Notes under the pieces: model-generated | Seen by the model: only the letters and a program-made list of their open reading frames with translations | Told to the model about the DNA's origin: nothing | The model's database searches: none | NCBI GenBank assembly: GCA_029202525.1 | Contig: CP119325.1 | Location: 5,244,001-5,308,000, forward strand | Source: Candidatus Pseudomonas phytovorans | GTDB lineage: Bacteria; Pseudomonadota; Gammaproteobacteria; Pseudomonadales; Pseudomonadaceae | Reading direction: 5' to 3' | Length of the DNA: 64,000 nucleotides | Shown here: positions 34,120 through 43,010 of the stretch, in pieces | Position numbering within the stretch: position 1 is the stretch's first letter | How the letters are laid out: each line of letters begins with the position of its first letter | Program-made: the position numbers and the translations under genes

Positions 34120-34725
34120 TAACGGTCCTCGGTATAAAAAACAGTATCATATCTCATTCCCTTTAGAAATTTCCATGACTATTAGACCTGAATTATACAC
34201 TGCAGGAAGCACTGAGCTTAGCCGCCTCCCCTTCGATGGGCACTCTATATTCAAACAGAGTCGCTTGGCAGCATCAATTCCTCACTTCCAATATAACCAT
34301 ATCAAACCCAATCCATTTCAGTCCAAACACCTCCCTTCGGCACAACTAAGAATGCACTACGCCGTGCCTAGCCCGCCATCAAGCCGGAGAGAGTGTGAGC
34401 ACAGCGAAGAAACATGAGATTCAACTCACCCTACGTCGAAAAAAACTTGATATCACCTAAAAAAAATGGTAATAAATTTGTCATTCCACCTAGCTTTTTC
34501 ACAACACATCACATGCTGATGAGGGCATTTGAAGGACAGCCTAAACAATCGGTATCAACCAGTCGTCAAGGCGAGTGATTCAGGAGATAAGCGCAGGAAG
34601 CAAGAATCAAAATGAACTATGCGACATTTAAACTGTATGTCGAATGCTTTACCTTAACGTAATTTGTGAGCCTGCCGAGGCGAGACATCCGGCACAAAGA
34701 CTCACTTAAGAAGGCTTAATAAATA
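34120..34725. other. 606-bp AT-rich gap with only doubtful small ORFs
   Basis: Between the divergent TPR protein and DUF6270 genes. It holds a plus-strand frame from ATG 34174 to TGA 34417 (80 residues) and, overlapping by ATGA, a 54-residue frame 34414-34578 (starts MRFNSPYVEKN). Neither has a strong ribosome site or a recognisable fold, and codon use is unremarkable. They may be decayed gene remnants. Promoters of the flanking genes must be here. Confidence 0.45.
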
Positions 34726-35817
34726 GTGATCAAGAACTTACTAATATATGGTAGCTGTGTATCCCGAGACATCTTTAACTTAGAAGAAAGCCGGGATTTT
34801 AAGCTAACCGATTACTATGCACGTTCATCTATGGCGTCATTATACAGTGAGCCGTTTGAGAACGATGATGCGTTGAGCCGCATCCCTTCAGCATTTCGCC
34901 GACGCATGGTCGCATGTGATTTTTCAAAGGAAATTTTATCTGCCAAGGATAAATTCTGCAACGCTGACGTCATCTTGATCGACCTTATCGACGAACGATT
35001 TGACCTCATATCCTTGCCTTCTGGACAGCTAATCACCAACTCTAACGAGTTAGCTGAAAGTTCTCTTTTAACTGACGAAAGCGTAACCGGCTACACAACC
35101 ATTAAACAGAGCACCCCTGAGCGCCGTGAGCTTTGGCTTCAAGGGATGCAGAAGTTTTTCGGCTTTCTTAAAGAAATAAATAAGCTTGATCAAGTCATCG
35201 TCAACAAAGTTTTCTGGTCATCCAAATTCGAAGTAAAAACGGACACCCCTTTCCCGGTAGCACGCCCATTCATTGACAAAGCCAACCAAGAACTGAGCTG
35301 GATGTATGAGGCTTTGCGAAGCATATTGCGAGAGGATCAGTTTCTCGACTTCAGCCCATCTATTATGACTGCTGACGAGCATCACCGCTGGGGACCTTCC
35401 GCATTTCATTACTGCAGCAACTATTACAGAGAAGCACTCGCACAAATCATCACTAAGACTGTCGCCCCCAGTGAAACAAGCGAACAGCGCCCAGCAGGCC
35501 CTCATTCTCCACTGGTTTCTTCTGGCGTGAAGCTCAATGTTGCCGCCTACAGAACAAATGATGAAATTTTCGCACACTGCTCCCTTGTCAAGGACGGATC
35601 AATTCACGAATCAGGATGCTTTGCATTTTATTTGGTTGTGAACGGTGCACGCCACACAGTTCGCTGGTACGATGCGTCCCCGAATGCAAGATTCGAGGTT
35701 CCAGACAACACTTCAAATCTTGAAATAGTCGCTTTCTATAAAGACATCCTAGAGGATCAGATGTCTACTAAATGTACCGTAAAGCTTCTTGATGGCTTAC
35801 AGAACAGCAGTTACTGA
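34726..35817 (+). CDS. DUF6270-type SGNH-like protein
   Basis: A 363-residue protein starting at GTG 34726, with AAGAAGG eleven bases upstream. The N-terminal IYGSCVSRDIFN carries the GSCVxRD block of the DUF6270 family and resembles block I (G-S) of SGNH hydrolases; DVILIDLIDERFDL (~residue 85) is family-typical, and HHRWGPSAFHYCSNYYREAL (~222) gives a His block like the late catalytic D-x-x-H. Residues ~265-360 form a separate beta-rich domain (NVAAYRTNDEIFAHCSL, GARHTVRWYDASP). Such proteins occur in polysaccharide loci and may be acyl-esterases or transferases. Last plus-strand gene of the module. Confidence 0.8.
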   Translation: MIKNLLIYGSCVSRDIFNLEESRDFKLTDYYARSSMASLYSEPFENDDALSRIPSAFRRRMVACDFSKEILSAKDKFCNADVILIDLIDERFDLISLPSGQLITNSNELAESSLLTDESVTGYTTIKQSTPERRELWLQGMQKFFGFLKEINKLDQVIVNKVFWSSKFEVKTDTPFPVARPFIDKANQELSWMYEALRSILREDQFLDFSPSIMTADEHHRWGPSAFHYCSNYYREALAQIITKTVAPSETSEQRPAGPHSPLVSSGVKLNVAAYRTNDEIFAHCSLVKDGSIHESGCFAFYLVVNGARHTVRWYDASPNARFEVPDNTSNLEIVAFYKDILEDQMSTKCTVKLLDGLQNSSY

Positions 35818-35830
35818 GATCCCTTCAGCC

Positions 35831-35866
35831 AAAAAAAAACGTGACACATATTAAGTGTGTCACGTC
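35831..35866 (-). terminator. Terminator of the O-antigen operon
   Basis: A perfect 10-bp stem ACGTGACACA (35839-35848) / TGTGTCACGT (35856-35865) with a 7-base loop. Nine A's at 35831-35839 give a T-tract on the minus strand, so it stops transcripts leaving rmlA leftward. On the plus strand there is no T-tract, and it would act poorly for the DUF6270 gene. Confidence 0.9.
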
Positions 35867-36019
35867 AGTTAATTGCAATATCAGCTTCGGAGTTACGACA
35901 TGTGTACGAGCTACCAGAGCAAGCGTAAACTCCAGCTCAGCATTAGCGGAATACATACTTCGATGTCCCGCCATGCTGGATTTATGTCACACTAAAAAGT
36001 CAAGATAAGGTCGACAGAC

Positions 36020-36910
36020 TTAATAAACCCTATCCCCCAGCAACCGCTTCAAATACTGCCCATACCCATTCTTCGCCAAGGGCTCAGCCAGCTTCAACAG
36101 CTGCTCCGCCCCTATCCACCCCTGCCTGTACGACACCTCTTCCGGGCAAGCCACCTTCAACCCCTGCCGCCGCTCAATGGTCGCGATATACCCGCTAGCC
36201 TCCAGCAACGAGTCATGCGTCCCAGTATCCAGCCAGGCATACCCACGCCCCATGATCTCCACCGACAGTCGGTTCTGCTCCAGGTACACCCGGTTCAGGT
36301 CGGTAATCTCCAACTCGCCCCGTGGGGACGGCTTGATGCCCTTGGCAATCTCGACCACGTCCTTGTCGTAGAAGTACAAACCGGTCACGGCATAGCTGGA
36401 CTTTGGCTTGGCGGGCTTTTCTTCCAGGCTGATCGCCTTGCCCTTGTCATCGAACTCGACCACGCCATAACGCTCGGGGTCGTGCACGTGGTAGGCGAAC
36501 ACACTGGCACCTTCATCGCGGTCCATGGCGTTGCGCAGCAACTGCTGGAAATCATGGCCGTAATAGATGTTGTCGCCCAGCACCAGCGCCGACAGGTCGT
36601 TGCCGATGAAGTCTTCACCAATCAGGAAGGCTTGTGCCAGGCCGTCCGGAGAAGCCTGCACGGCGTAGGTAATATTGATGCCCCACTGGTGACCATCACC
36701 CAGCAACTGCTCGAAGCGCGGGGTGTCTTGCGGGGTGGAGATGATCAGGATGTCCTGAATGCCCGCCAGCATCAGTGTGGTCAGCGGGTAGTAGATCATC
36801 GGTTTGTCGTACACCGGCAGCAGCTGCTTGGAAATCGCCAGGGTCGCAGGGTGCAGGCGGGTACCCGACCCGCCCGCCAGAATGATGCCTTTACGGTTCA
36901 TGGTGGTCAT
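36020..36910 (-). CDS. rmlA: Glucose-1-phosphate thymidylyltransferase
   Basis: A 296-residue enzyme making dTDP-glucose, first step to all dTDP-6-deoxyhexoses. ILAGGSGTRLHPATLAISKQLLPVYDKPMIYYPL is the signature at residues ~10-43; VLGDNIYYG (~110) and GLYFYDKDVVEIAK (~177) are intact. ATG 36910 overlaps the rmlD stop (ATGA); an internal ATG at 36901 would give a protein starting MNRKGI and is equally possible. Last gene of the operon. It supplies both the rhamnose and the Fuc3NAc/Qui3NAc branches. Confidence 0.96.
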   Translation of the reverse strand: MTTMNRKGIILAGGSGTRLHPATLAISKQLLPVYDKPMIYYPLTTLMLAGIQDILIISTPQDTPRFEQLLGDGHQWGINITYAVQASPDGLAQAFLIGEDFIGNDLSALVLGDNIYYGHDFQQLLRNAMDRDEGASVFAYHVHDPERYGVVEFDDKGKAISLEEKPAKPKSSYAVTGLYFYDKDVVEIAKGIKPSPRGELEITDLNRVYLEQNRLSVEIMGRGYAWLDTGTHDSLLEASGYIATIERRQGLKVACPEEVSYRQGWIGAEQLLKLAEPLAKNGYGQYLKRLLGDRVY

Positions 36911-37803
36911 TTCTCGTGTATTTCCGTGAGCATGCGGGCCACTCCCTGGCGCCAGTCTGGCAGGGTCAGGGCAAAAGCCTTCTGCAGTTTGTGGGTATCA
37001 AGACGTGAATTGGCCGGTCGCTTGGCCGGGGTCGGGTAGGCGTCGGTCGTCAACGGGTTGACCTGTTCTGCCTGGGCTTTCAACACGACACCTTGTGCCG
37101 CCGCCTGCTGGAGCACGAAGCGGGCGTAGCCGCACCAGGTGGTTTCACCGCCGGCCGCCAGGTGGTAGACGCCGGCCAGGGCCGGGTTAGCGCGGGTGGC
37201 GGTGATGGCGTGGGCGCTGATGTCGGCAATCAGCTCAGCACCGGTCGGGGCGCCGTGCTGGTCGTCGATCACGCCGAGACTGTCGCGTTCGCCAGCAAGG
37301 CGCAGCATGGTCTTGGCAAAGTTGTTGCCGCGTGCGGCATACACCCAGCAGGTGCGGAAGATCAGGTGCTGGCAGCCGCTGGCCTGGATGGCTTGCTCGC
37401 CAGCCAGCTTGCTTTCGCCGTAGGTGTTCAGCGGGCCGACGCTGTCGTCTTCGCGCCAGGGCTGGGTGCCCTGCCCCGGGAATACGTAGTCGGTGGAGTA
37501 ATGCACCAGCAATGCGCCGCAATCGGCGGCGGCACGGGCCAACACGCCAACGGCTTCGGCGTTCACCTTGAAGGCTTGCTCGCGGTCGCTTTCGGCCTTG
37601 TCGACGGCAGTGTAGGCGGCGGCGTTGACGATCACATCAGGGGCGTAGGCGCGCACGGTTTCGGCCAGGCCTGGCAGGTTGGCCAGGTCGCCGCAGTGGG
37701 CCTGGCTGCGGCTATTCAGCGCCAGCACCTCGCCCAGCGGGGCCAGGCTGCGTTGCAGCTCCCAACCTACCTGGCCGTCCTTGCCCAGTAGCAGAATCTT
37801 CAT
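36907..37803 (-). CDS. rmlD: dTDP-4-dehydrorhamnose reductase
   Basis: A 298-residue SDR-type reductase, last step of dTDP-L-rhamnose synthesis. LLLGKDGQVGWELQ (~residue 4) is the NAD(P) motif of RmlD, NAAAYTAVDKAE (~64) and YSTDYVFPGQG (~105) and YGESKLAGE (~129, catalytic Tyr/Lys) are typical. ATG 37803 overlaps the rmlB stop by four bases; the longer frame to 37872 lies inside rmlB. Its presence means the cell can finish dTDP-rhamnose only if an RmlC is available. Confidence 0.95.
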   Translation of the reverse strand: MKILLLGKDGQVGWELQRSLAPLGEVLALNSRSQAHCGDLANLPGLAETVRAYAPDVIVNAAAYTAVDKAESDREQAFKVNAEAVGVLARAAADCGALLVHYSTDYVFPGQGTQPWREDDSVGPLNTYGESKLAGEQAIQASGCQHLIFRTCWVYAARGNNFAKTMLRLAGERDSLGVIDDQHGAPTGAELIADISAHAITATRANPALAGVYHLAAGGETTWCGYARFVLQQAAAQGVVLKAQAEQVNPLTTDAYPTPAKRPANSRLDTHKLQKAFALTLPDWRQGVARMLTEIHEK

Positions 37804-38870
37804 GCCGAACGCCCTGCGTAGTTTTTCTCTACCCAGTCGCGGTAGCTGCCGGACTGCACGTTCTGCACCCACTCCTGGTTGTCGAGGTACCAGGCCACGG
37901 TCTTGCGAATGCCGGTTTCGAAGGTTTCGGCCGGTTTCCAGCCCAGCTCGCGCTCCAGCTTGCGGGCGTCGATGGCGTAGCGGCGGTCATGGCCGGGGCG
38001 GTCGGTCACGTAGATGATCTGCTCGGCGTAGAGCTTGCCGTCGTCGCGCGGGCGCAGTTCGTCCAGCAGCGCGCAGACGCGGTTGACGATTTCCAGGTTG
38101 GGCTTTTCGTTCCAGCCACCCACGTTGTACACCTCGCCCAGGGCGCCGGCTTCCAGCACGCGGCGGATGGCGCTGCAGTGGTCTTTCACGTAAAGCCAGT
38201 CGCGAATCTGCTGGCCGTCGCCGTATACCGGCAGCGGCTTGCCGGCCAGGGCGTTGACGATCATCAGCGGAATGAGCTTTTCCGGGAAATGGTACGGGCC
38301 GTAGTTGTTCGAACAGTTGGTGGTCAGCACCGGCAGGCCGTAGGTGTGGTGGTACGAGCGCACCAGGTGGTCGCTGGCAGCCTTGCTGGCCGAGTACGGG
38401 CTGTTGGGCTGGTACTGGTGGGTTTCGGTGAAGGCCGGTTCGTCGGCTGCCAGCGAGCCGTACACTTCGTCGGTGGATACGTGCAGGAAGCGGAACGCCT
38501 GGCGGGCCTGTTCATCCAGGCCACCCCAATGGGCACGCACGGCTTCCAGCAGGCGGAAGGTGCCGACGATATTGGTTTCGATGAAGTCTTCCGGGCCGTG
38601 GATCGAGCGGTCGACGTGGGACTCGGCAGCAAAATTGACGATTGCCCGCGGCTGGTGCTCCTTGAGCAGGCGAGCGACCAGTTCGGAGTCGCCAATGTCG
38701 CCGTGCACGAAGATGTGGCGTTTATCGCCCTGCAGGCTGCTCAGGGTCTGCAGGTTGCCTGCGTAGGTGAGTTTGTCTAGGTTGACCACGGGCTCATCGC
38801 TACCGGCCAGCCAGTCCAGCACGAAGTTCGCGCCAATGAAACCCGCACCACCAGTTACCAGAATAGTCAT
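37800..38870 (-). CDS. rmlB: dTDP-glucose 4,6-dehydratase
   Basis: A 356-residue extended SDR that makes dTDP-4-keto-6-deoxyglucose. TGGAGFIGANFVLDWL (~6), HVSTDEVYGSL (~133, Thr/Asp/Glu catalytic) and YSASKAASDHLVR (~161, Tyr/Lys) are intact; length is typical. Its product is the branch point to rhamnose (RmlC/D) and, via the FdtA domain at 52.2 kb, to 3-amino sugars. The ~100-bp gap upstream (38871-38972) carries short inverted repeats (TTCAAAC/GTTTGAA) but no clear terminator. Confidence 0.96.
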   Translation of the reverse strand: MTILVTGGAGFIGANFVLDWLAGSDEPVVNLDKLTYAGNLQTLSSLQGDKRHIFVHGDIGDSELVARLLKEHQPRAIVNFAAESHVDRSIHGPEDFIETNIVGTFRLLEAVRAHWGGLDEQARQAFRFLHVSTDEVYGSLAADEPAFTETHQYQPNSPYSASKAASDHLVRSYHHTYGLPVLTTNCSNNYGPYHFPEKLIPLMIVNALAGKPLPVYGDGQQIRDWLYVKDHCSAIRRVLEAGALGEVYNVGGWNEKPNLEIVNRVCALLDELRPRDDGKLYAEQIIYVTDRPGHDRRYAIDARKLERELGWKPAETFETGIRKTVAWYLDNQEWVQNVQSGSYRDWVEKNYAGRSA

Positions 38871-38972
38871 CGTTCAGTTCTTCCCAATTCCTGCATTCAA
38901 ACTTCGCAACGTTTGAAGTTCATGTTGGCGCTGCTTTGCCGGCAACGCCTGTTCTGTTCGTAGGTACAGCGC

Positions 38973-40970
38973 TCAGGGATCCAGGCGCCGGCGCTGGTAC
39001 AGCCAATCGACAATTTCCCCACCGGGCACGTAACCGCTGACGGTGTCGCGCAGCAACTGGCGTACAGTGGCAAAGTCATCCACCGCAGTGGCTGCACGCA
39101 GCGCGTCCAGGCGTTGCTTCAGCACGTCCCAGGTCAGGTAGTCTTCGTTGGCACTCATGATCATGGGGTGGCGCGTGGCAATCACGTTGTCGCCGATCAG
39201 CAGTTCTTCATAAAGCTTCTCACCCGGGCGCAGGCCAGTGAAATTGATGGCAATGTCGCCCAGTGGATTGCGCTCGGAGCGGATGCTGAAGCCGGACAGG
39301 TGAATCATCTTTTCTGCCAGTTCCACGATCTTCACCGGCTCGCCCATGTCCAGCACGAACACATCGCCGCCCTGCCCCATGGAGCCGGCCTGGATTACCA
39401 ACTGCGCAGCCTCGGGGATGGTCATGAAGTAGCGGGTGATTTTCGGGTGGGTCACCGTCAGCGGCCCGCCGTGCTTGATCTGTTTGTGGAACAGCGGAAT
39501 GACCGAGCCCGAAGAGCCCAACACGTTGCCGAAGCGCACCATGGTGAAACGGGTCTTGTTCACCTGCGACACGTTGCCGGTGTCGCCCATCAGCACCGGC
39601 GCCAGCTCATTGCTAAGGGCCTGCAGCACCATTTCGGCCAGGCGCTTGGTGCTGCCCATCACGTTGGTGGGGCGTACGGCCTTGTCGGTAGAAATCAGCA
39701 CGAAGTTGGCCACGCCTGCCTGCAGCGCCGCCTGGGCGGTGTACAGGGTGCCGAACACATTGTTCGACAGGCCTTCGGCAATGTTGTGCTCGACGATAGG
39801 CACATGCTTGTAGGCGGCTGCGTGGTAGACGGTGTCTACCTGCCAGGCGCGCATCACGTCCAGCATCTTGGCCTGGTCGCGCACCGAGCCAAGGATGGGG
39901 ATCAACTGCACGGCCAGGCCTTCGCGCAAGATACGCTGCTCCAGCTCGCCGGCGATGGTGTACAGGTTGAATTCGCTGTGCTCGAACAACAGCAGGGTGC
40001 GCGGTGTTTGCCCCAGGATCTGGCGGCACAGTTCGGAGCCGATCGAGCCACCGGCACCGGTCACCATCACGGTCTGGTCGATGATGCAGTGCTGCAGCAG
40101 GTCACCTTGCGCAGGCACCGCGTCGCGGCCCAGCAGGTCGGCGATGTCCACTTCCTGGATGTCGTCCACTTTCACCCGGCCGCTGGCCAGGTCCATGAAC
40201 CCGGGCACACTGCGTACGTGCAGCGGGTAGCCTTCGAGCAGGTTGAGGATTTCGCGGCGGCGGCTGCGGCTGACCGAGGGCAGTGCCAACAGGATTTCTT
40301 CTGCGCCGGTGTCGTCGATCATGCGTTGCAGCTGTTCTGGCTTGTACACCTGCAGGCCGGCGATGACCCGGTCAGTGATGCTGCGATCGTCGTCGATGAA
40401 CGCTACCGGGCGCATGGCCTTGCCCATGCGCAGCGCGGCAACCAGTTGGTTCCCGGCCGCGCCTGCGCCGTAGATGGCAACCCGTGGCAGGCCGTCGTTG
40501 CGGTTGGCAAAAGGCACATGCTGCACGGCGGTGGCGAACCAGTCGCCGAGGAAGTACTGACGCATGGCCAGGCGCAGGCCGCCGACCATGATCAGGCTCA
40601 GCCACCAGTAGTTGAAGGTGATCGAGCGTGGTACCACGTTCTGGTGGTTGCTGGCCCAGTAGATGATGAAGCCCAGAATCAGCGCCGAAAGGGTTACGGC
40701 CTTGATGATGGCGATCAGCGCGTCATTGCCGAAATAGCGCATTACCGCCCGGTACAGCCCAAAGCGGATGAACAGCGGGATCGAGATGATCGGCGCTGTG
40801 ACGAACAACCAGGTGTGGTCACGGACAGGGTTGGCCAGGTCGTCGATACCCAGGCGCACGACAAACGCCAGCCACAGCGCGAACCAGACCAGAACCACAT
40901 CAGTCGCTACCTGAATCAGCCGTTTGTGGCGTCGAGGTAGTCCAAGCAGTCTTGAGCGCAGCTTATCCAT
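38973..40970 (-). CDS. wbpM: UDP-GlcNAc 4,6-dehydratase, WbpM type
   Basis: A 665-residue membrane protein, exactly the length of P. aeruginosa WbpM. Four N-terminal membrane segments (residues ~20-125) precede a regulatory Rossmann domain (IYGAGAAGNQLV, ~147) and a C-terminal SDR domain with VTGAGGSIGSELCRQI (~285). WbpM-type enzymes use Met instead of Tyr in the YxxxK motif; here the SSTDKA-like region reads LISTDKAVRPTNVMGSTKRLAEM, with M/K spaced as in WbpM. ATG 40970 follows AGAGG; the frame to 41000 lacks one. It makes UDP-4-keto-6-deoxy-GlcNAc for QuiNAc or FucNAc. Confidence 0.94.
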   Translation of the reverse strand: MDKLRSRLLGLPRRHKRLIQVATDVVLVWFALWLAFVVRLGIDDLANPVRDHTWLFVTAPIISIPLFIRFGLYRAVMRYFGNDALIAIIKAVTLSALILGFIIYWASNHQNVVPRSITFNYWWLSLIMVGGLRLAMRQYFLGDWFATAVQHVPFANRNDGLPRVAIYGAGAAGNQLVAALRMGKAMRPVAFIDDDRSITDRVIAGLQVYKPEQLQRMIDDTGAEEILLALPSVSRSRRREILNLLEGYPLHVRSVPGFMDLASGRVKVDDIQEVDIADLLGRDAVPAQGDLLQHCIIDQTVMVTGAGGSIGSELCRQILGQTPRTLLLFEHSEFNLYTIAGELEQRILREGLAVQLIPILGSVRDQAKMLDVMRAWQVDTVYHAAAYKHVPIVEHNIAEGLSNNVFGTLYTAQAALQAGVANFVLISTDKAVRPTNVMGSTKRLAEMVLQALSNELAPVLMGDTGNVSQVNKTRFTMVRFGNVLGSSGSVIPLFHKQIKHGGPLTVTHPKITRYFMTIPEAAQLVIQAGSMGQGGDVFVLDMGEPVKIVELAEKMIHLSGFSIRSERNPLGDIAINFTGLRPGEKLYEELLIGDNVIATRHPMIMSANEDYLTWDVLKQRLDALRAATAVDDFATVRQLLRDTVSGYVPGGEIVDWLYQRRRLDP

Positions 40971-41028
40971 AGAACCTCTTAAGGCTTTCCAAAGTGACAT
41001 GTCTACTGTCTTCGTCCTATCACTTTAG

Positions 41029-42042
41029 CTAGTGTTCGAGCTCACCGGCGCGCCAGCGCACGGCCAGATATGCCAATGGCAGGTAGGCGATGATCACGCC
41101 CCACACGCCGTCCAGGCCCAGCAACACTACACACAGGGCTACCGGCAGTAGCCAGAACAGGTTGATTGCCATCACTGCCAGGGTCACCGGCAGGTGTTTG
41201 CCAAAGTGGCGCGAGGCAAACTGGTAGGCGTGGCTGCGGTGTGCTTCGTACACCTTGTCACCGCGCAGCAGGCGGCGGATCAGGGTGAACGTGGCATCTA
41301 CCACGAACACCCCCAGCAGAATCAGCCAGCACCAGAACAACTGCGGCGAGGCCCAGGCAGCCTGCAGCGAAAAACCCGCCAGCACAATGCCAAGGAAGCC
41401 GCTGCCTGCATCGCCCATGAAGATCTTGGCCGGCGGGAAGTTCCAGAACAGAAACCCCAGCGTGGCTGCGGCCAGTAACAGCGGCAACGCCATCAACTGC
41501 GGGGCACCGGCCAGGGCCGACAGCAGCACCATGCCCAGGCAGGCAGTAACCGCTTCGACGCTGGCTATGCCGTCGATGCCATCCATGAAGTTATAGAGGT
41601 TCAGCATCCATACGGTGTAGAACGCCGCCAGGATGAAGCCGAACCACTGCAGGTCGAGGGTAAAACCGAACACCTGCAACGGCGCCAGGCCACCCAGCCA
41701 GTACAGCAGCCACGCCGCAGCAGCGAAATGGCCAAGCAGGCGCCAACGGGCGGCGATATGGCCATGGTCGTCCATGAAGCCGATGACCGCGATCAGCGCC
41801 CCTGCCCCACCAATGGCCACCAGCGCCTCCAGCGGCATGGCACCAGTCATGCCCAGCAGCGGCAGGCAAGCCAGGAAACTCAACACGATGGCCACGCCGC
41901 CACCGCGTGGGGTGGGCACAGTATGCGAGCTGCGCGCGTTGGGCACGTCGATGATCTGCTTGTTCAGGGCGTAGCGCCGAAGTGCTGCGGTCAGCAGCAG
42001 GGATACCCCTGCAACCCAGGGGATAAGCCACCATGCCGTCAT
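41029..42042 (-). CDS. wbpL: Initiating sugar-1-phosphate transferase, WbpL/WecA family
   Basis: A 337-residue polytopic enzyme (about ten membrane segments) of the MraY/WecA superfamily. It moves a HexNAc-1-phosphate from UDP to undecaprenyl phosphate. SSHTVPTPRGGGVAIVLSF (~38), the metal site NLYNFMDGIDGIAS (~150), and FLFWNFPPAKIFMGDAGSGFLG (~195) are characteristic, and the late HRSHAYQ basic loop is present. With WbpM and the reductase next door, the first sugar is probably QuiNAc or FucNAc. It starts the O-unit and overlaps the upstream reductase gene by ATGA. Confidence 0.92.
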   Translation of the reverse strand: MTAWWLIPWVAGVSLLLTAALRRYALNKQIIDVPNARSSHTVPTPRGGGVAIVLSFLACLPLLGMTGAMPLEALVAIGGAGALIAVIGFMDDHGHIAARWRLLGHFAAAAWLLYWLGGLAPLQVFGFTLDLQWFGFILAAFYTVWMLNLYNFMDGIDGIASVEAVTACLGMVLLSALAGAPQLMALPLLLAAATLGFLFWNFPPAKIFMGDAGSGFLGIVLAGFSLQAAWASPQLFWCWLILLGVFVVDATFTLIRRLLRGDKVYEAHRSHAYQFASRHFGKHLPVTLAVMAINLFWLLPVALCVVLLGLDGVWGVIIAYLPLAYLAVRWRAGELEH

Positions 42043-43010
42043 TTGTCTTGCTCTTTCAAAAAGTTGATTGCCGTGGTCCGCAAGGCCTGGTCCACATTCA
42101 GTGGCGGCTGCCAGCCCAACAGTTCACGGTTCTTGCCGATGTCTACCTGCAGCGATCCACACAAGCGCTGGGCCAGGCCGCCCTTGCCGGCCAGTGTGGC
42201 CGCACCTTTCAACCAAGCCGCGGGCACCGGCAGCAACCTTGCCGGTTTGCCCAGCGCCTTGCCCAGCCCTTGCAGCAGCTGCGTGGTGGACAAGTCGTGG
42301 CCATCGCTGGCCATGAAGGTCTGGTTGGCGGCGGCCGGGTGGTCGATGCAGGTCAGCAGCAGGTCCACCAGGTTATCCAGCGCCACCAGGCTGCGCTTGT
42401 TGTGAATGGCGCCGAATGGCAACGGCACGCCTTTGCTCAGCCAGTTCATCATGCTGCGGAAGTTGGCTTTCACGCCTGGGCCATACACCAGCACCGGGCG
42501 CACAATCACCACTTCCAGCCCTGTTTCAGCCGCCAGTTGGCGCAGGCCGTCTTCGGCTTCGCGCTTGGAAATGCCATACGGGTCGGAAGGCGCAGGCGCC
42601 TCGTCGGCGGTAAACGGCGGGCGGCCATCAGTGGTCTCGCCGTTGACCTTAACCGAACTTACAAAAATGAAACGCCGCACCCCAGCCTGGACGGCAGCCC
42701 GGGCAAGGCTCAGGGTGCCGTCCACGTTCACCCGACGGAACTCGGCCAGCGGGTCAGCGGCGGTTTCCTGCATCACATGTACGCGCGAGGCCAGGTGGAT
42801 CAAGGTGTCTACCTGGGCGAAATGGCCCGATGCTACATCCACCGCCGTCAACTCGCTAAAGACCCGGTAGTCGACACCGGCCACGCGTTGCCCAGGCAGT
42901 TTGCGCACCAGCGCCCGTGGTGCCCAGCGTGCGTCGCTGGCAAGCCGCTGCAGCAGCACCTTGCCGACGAAGCCGCTGCCACCCGTGGCCAGGATGCCTT
43001 GCCCGGCCAT
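42039..43010 (-). CDS. SDR nucleotide-sugar reductase/epimerase, WbpV-like
   Basis: A 323-residue extended SDR. ATGGSGFVGKVLLQRL (~residue 7) binds NAD(P); FVSSVKVNGE (~115) and PSDPYGISKREAEDGLRQL (~138) contain the Ser/Tyr/Lys triad, with PYGISK typical of the WbpV/WbpK group that reduces UDP-4-keto-6-deoxy-GlcNAc to UDP-QuiNAc or UDP-FucNAc. Its place between the DUF1972 glycosyltransferase and wbpL matches P. aeruginosa O-antigen loci. Which C4 epimer it makes cannot be told. TGATG coupling to the upstream gene. Confidence 0.86.
   Translation of the reverse strand: MAGQGILATGGSGFVGKVLLQRLASDARWAPRALVRKLPGQRVAGVDYRVFSELTAVDVASGHFAQVDTLIHLASRVHVMQETAADPLAEFRRVNVDGTLSLARAAVQAGVRRFIFVSSVKVNGETTDGRPPFTADEAPAPSDPYGISKREAEDGLRQLAAETGLEVVIVRPVLVYGPGVKANFRSMMNWLSKGVPLPFGAIHNKRSLVALDNLVDLLLTCIDHPAAANQTFMASDGHDLSTTQLLQGLGKALGKPARLLPVPAAWLKGAATLAGKGGLAQRLCGSLQVDIGKNRELLGWQPPLNVDQALRTTAINFLKEQDK

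Noticed and set aside
38880..38930. Inverted repeat upstream of rmlB as terminator of wbpM
   Set aside because: Short stem with no T-tract on the minus strand; operon continuity from wbpM to rmlB is more likely.
39114..40940. 608-codon open frame on the plus strand over wbpM
   Set aside because: Antisense shadow in GC-rich DNA, with an unnatural His/Gln/Val composition; wbpM on the minus strand has full-length domains.
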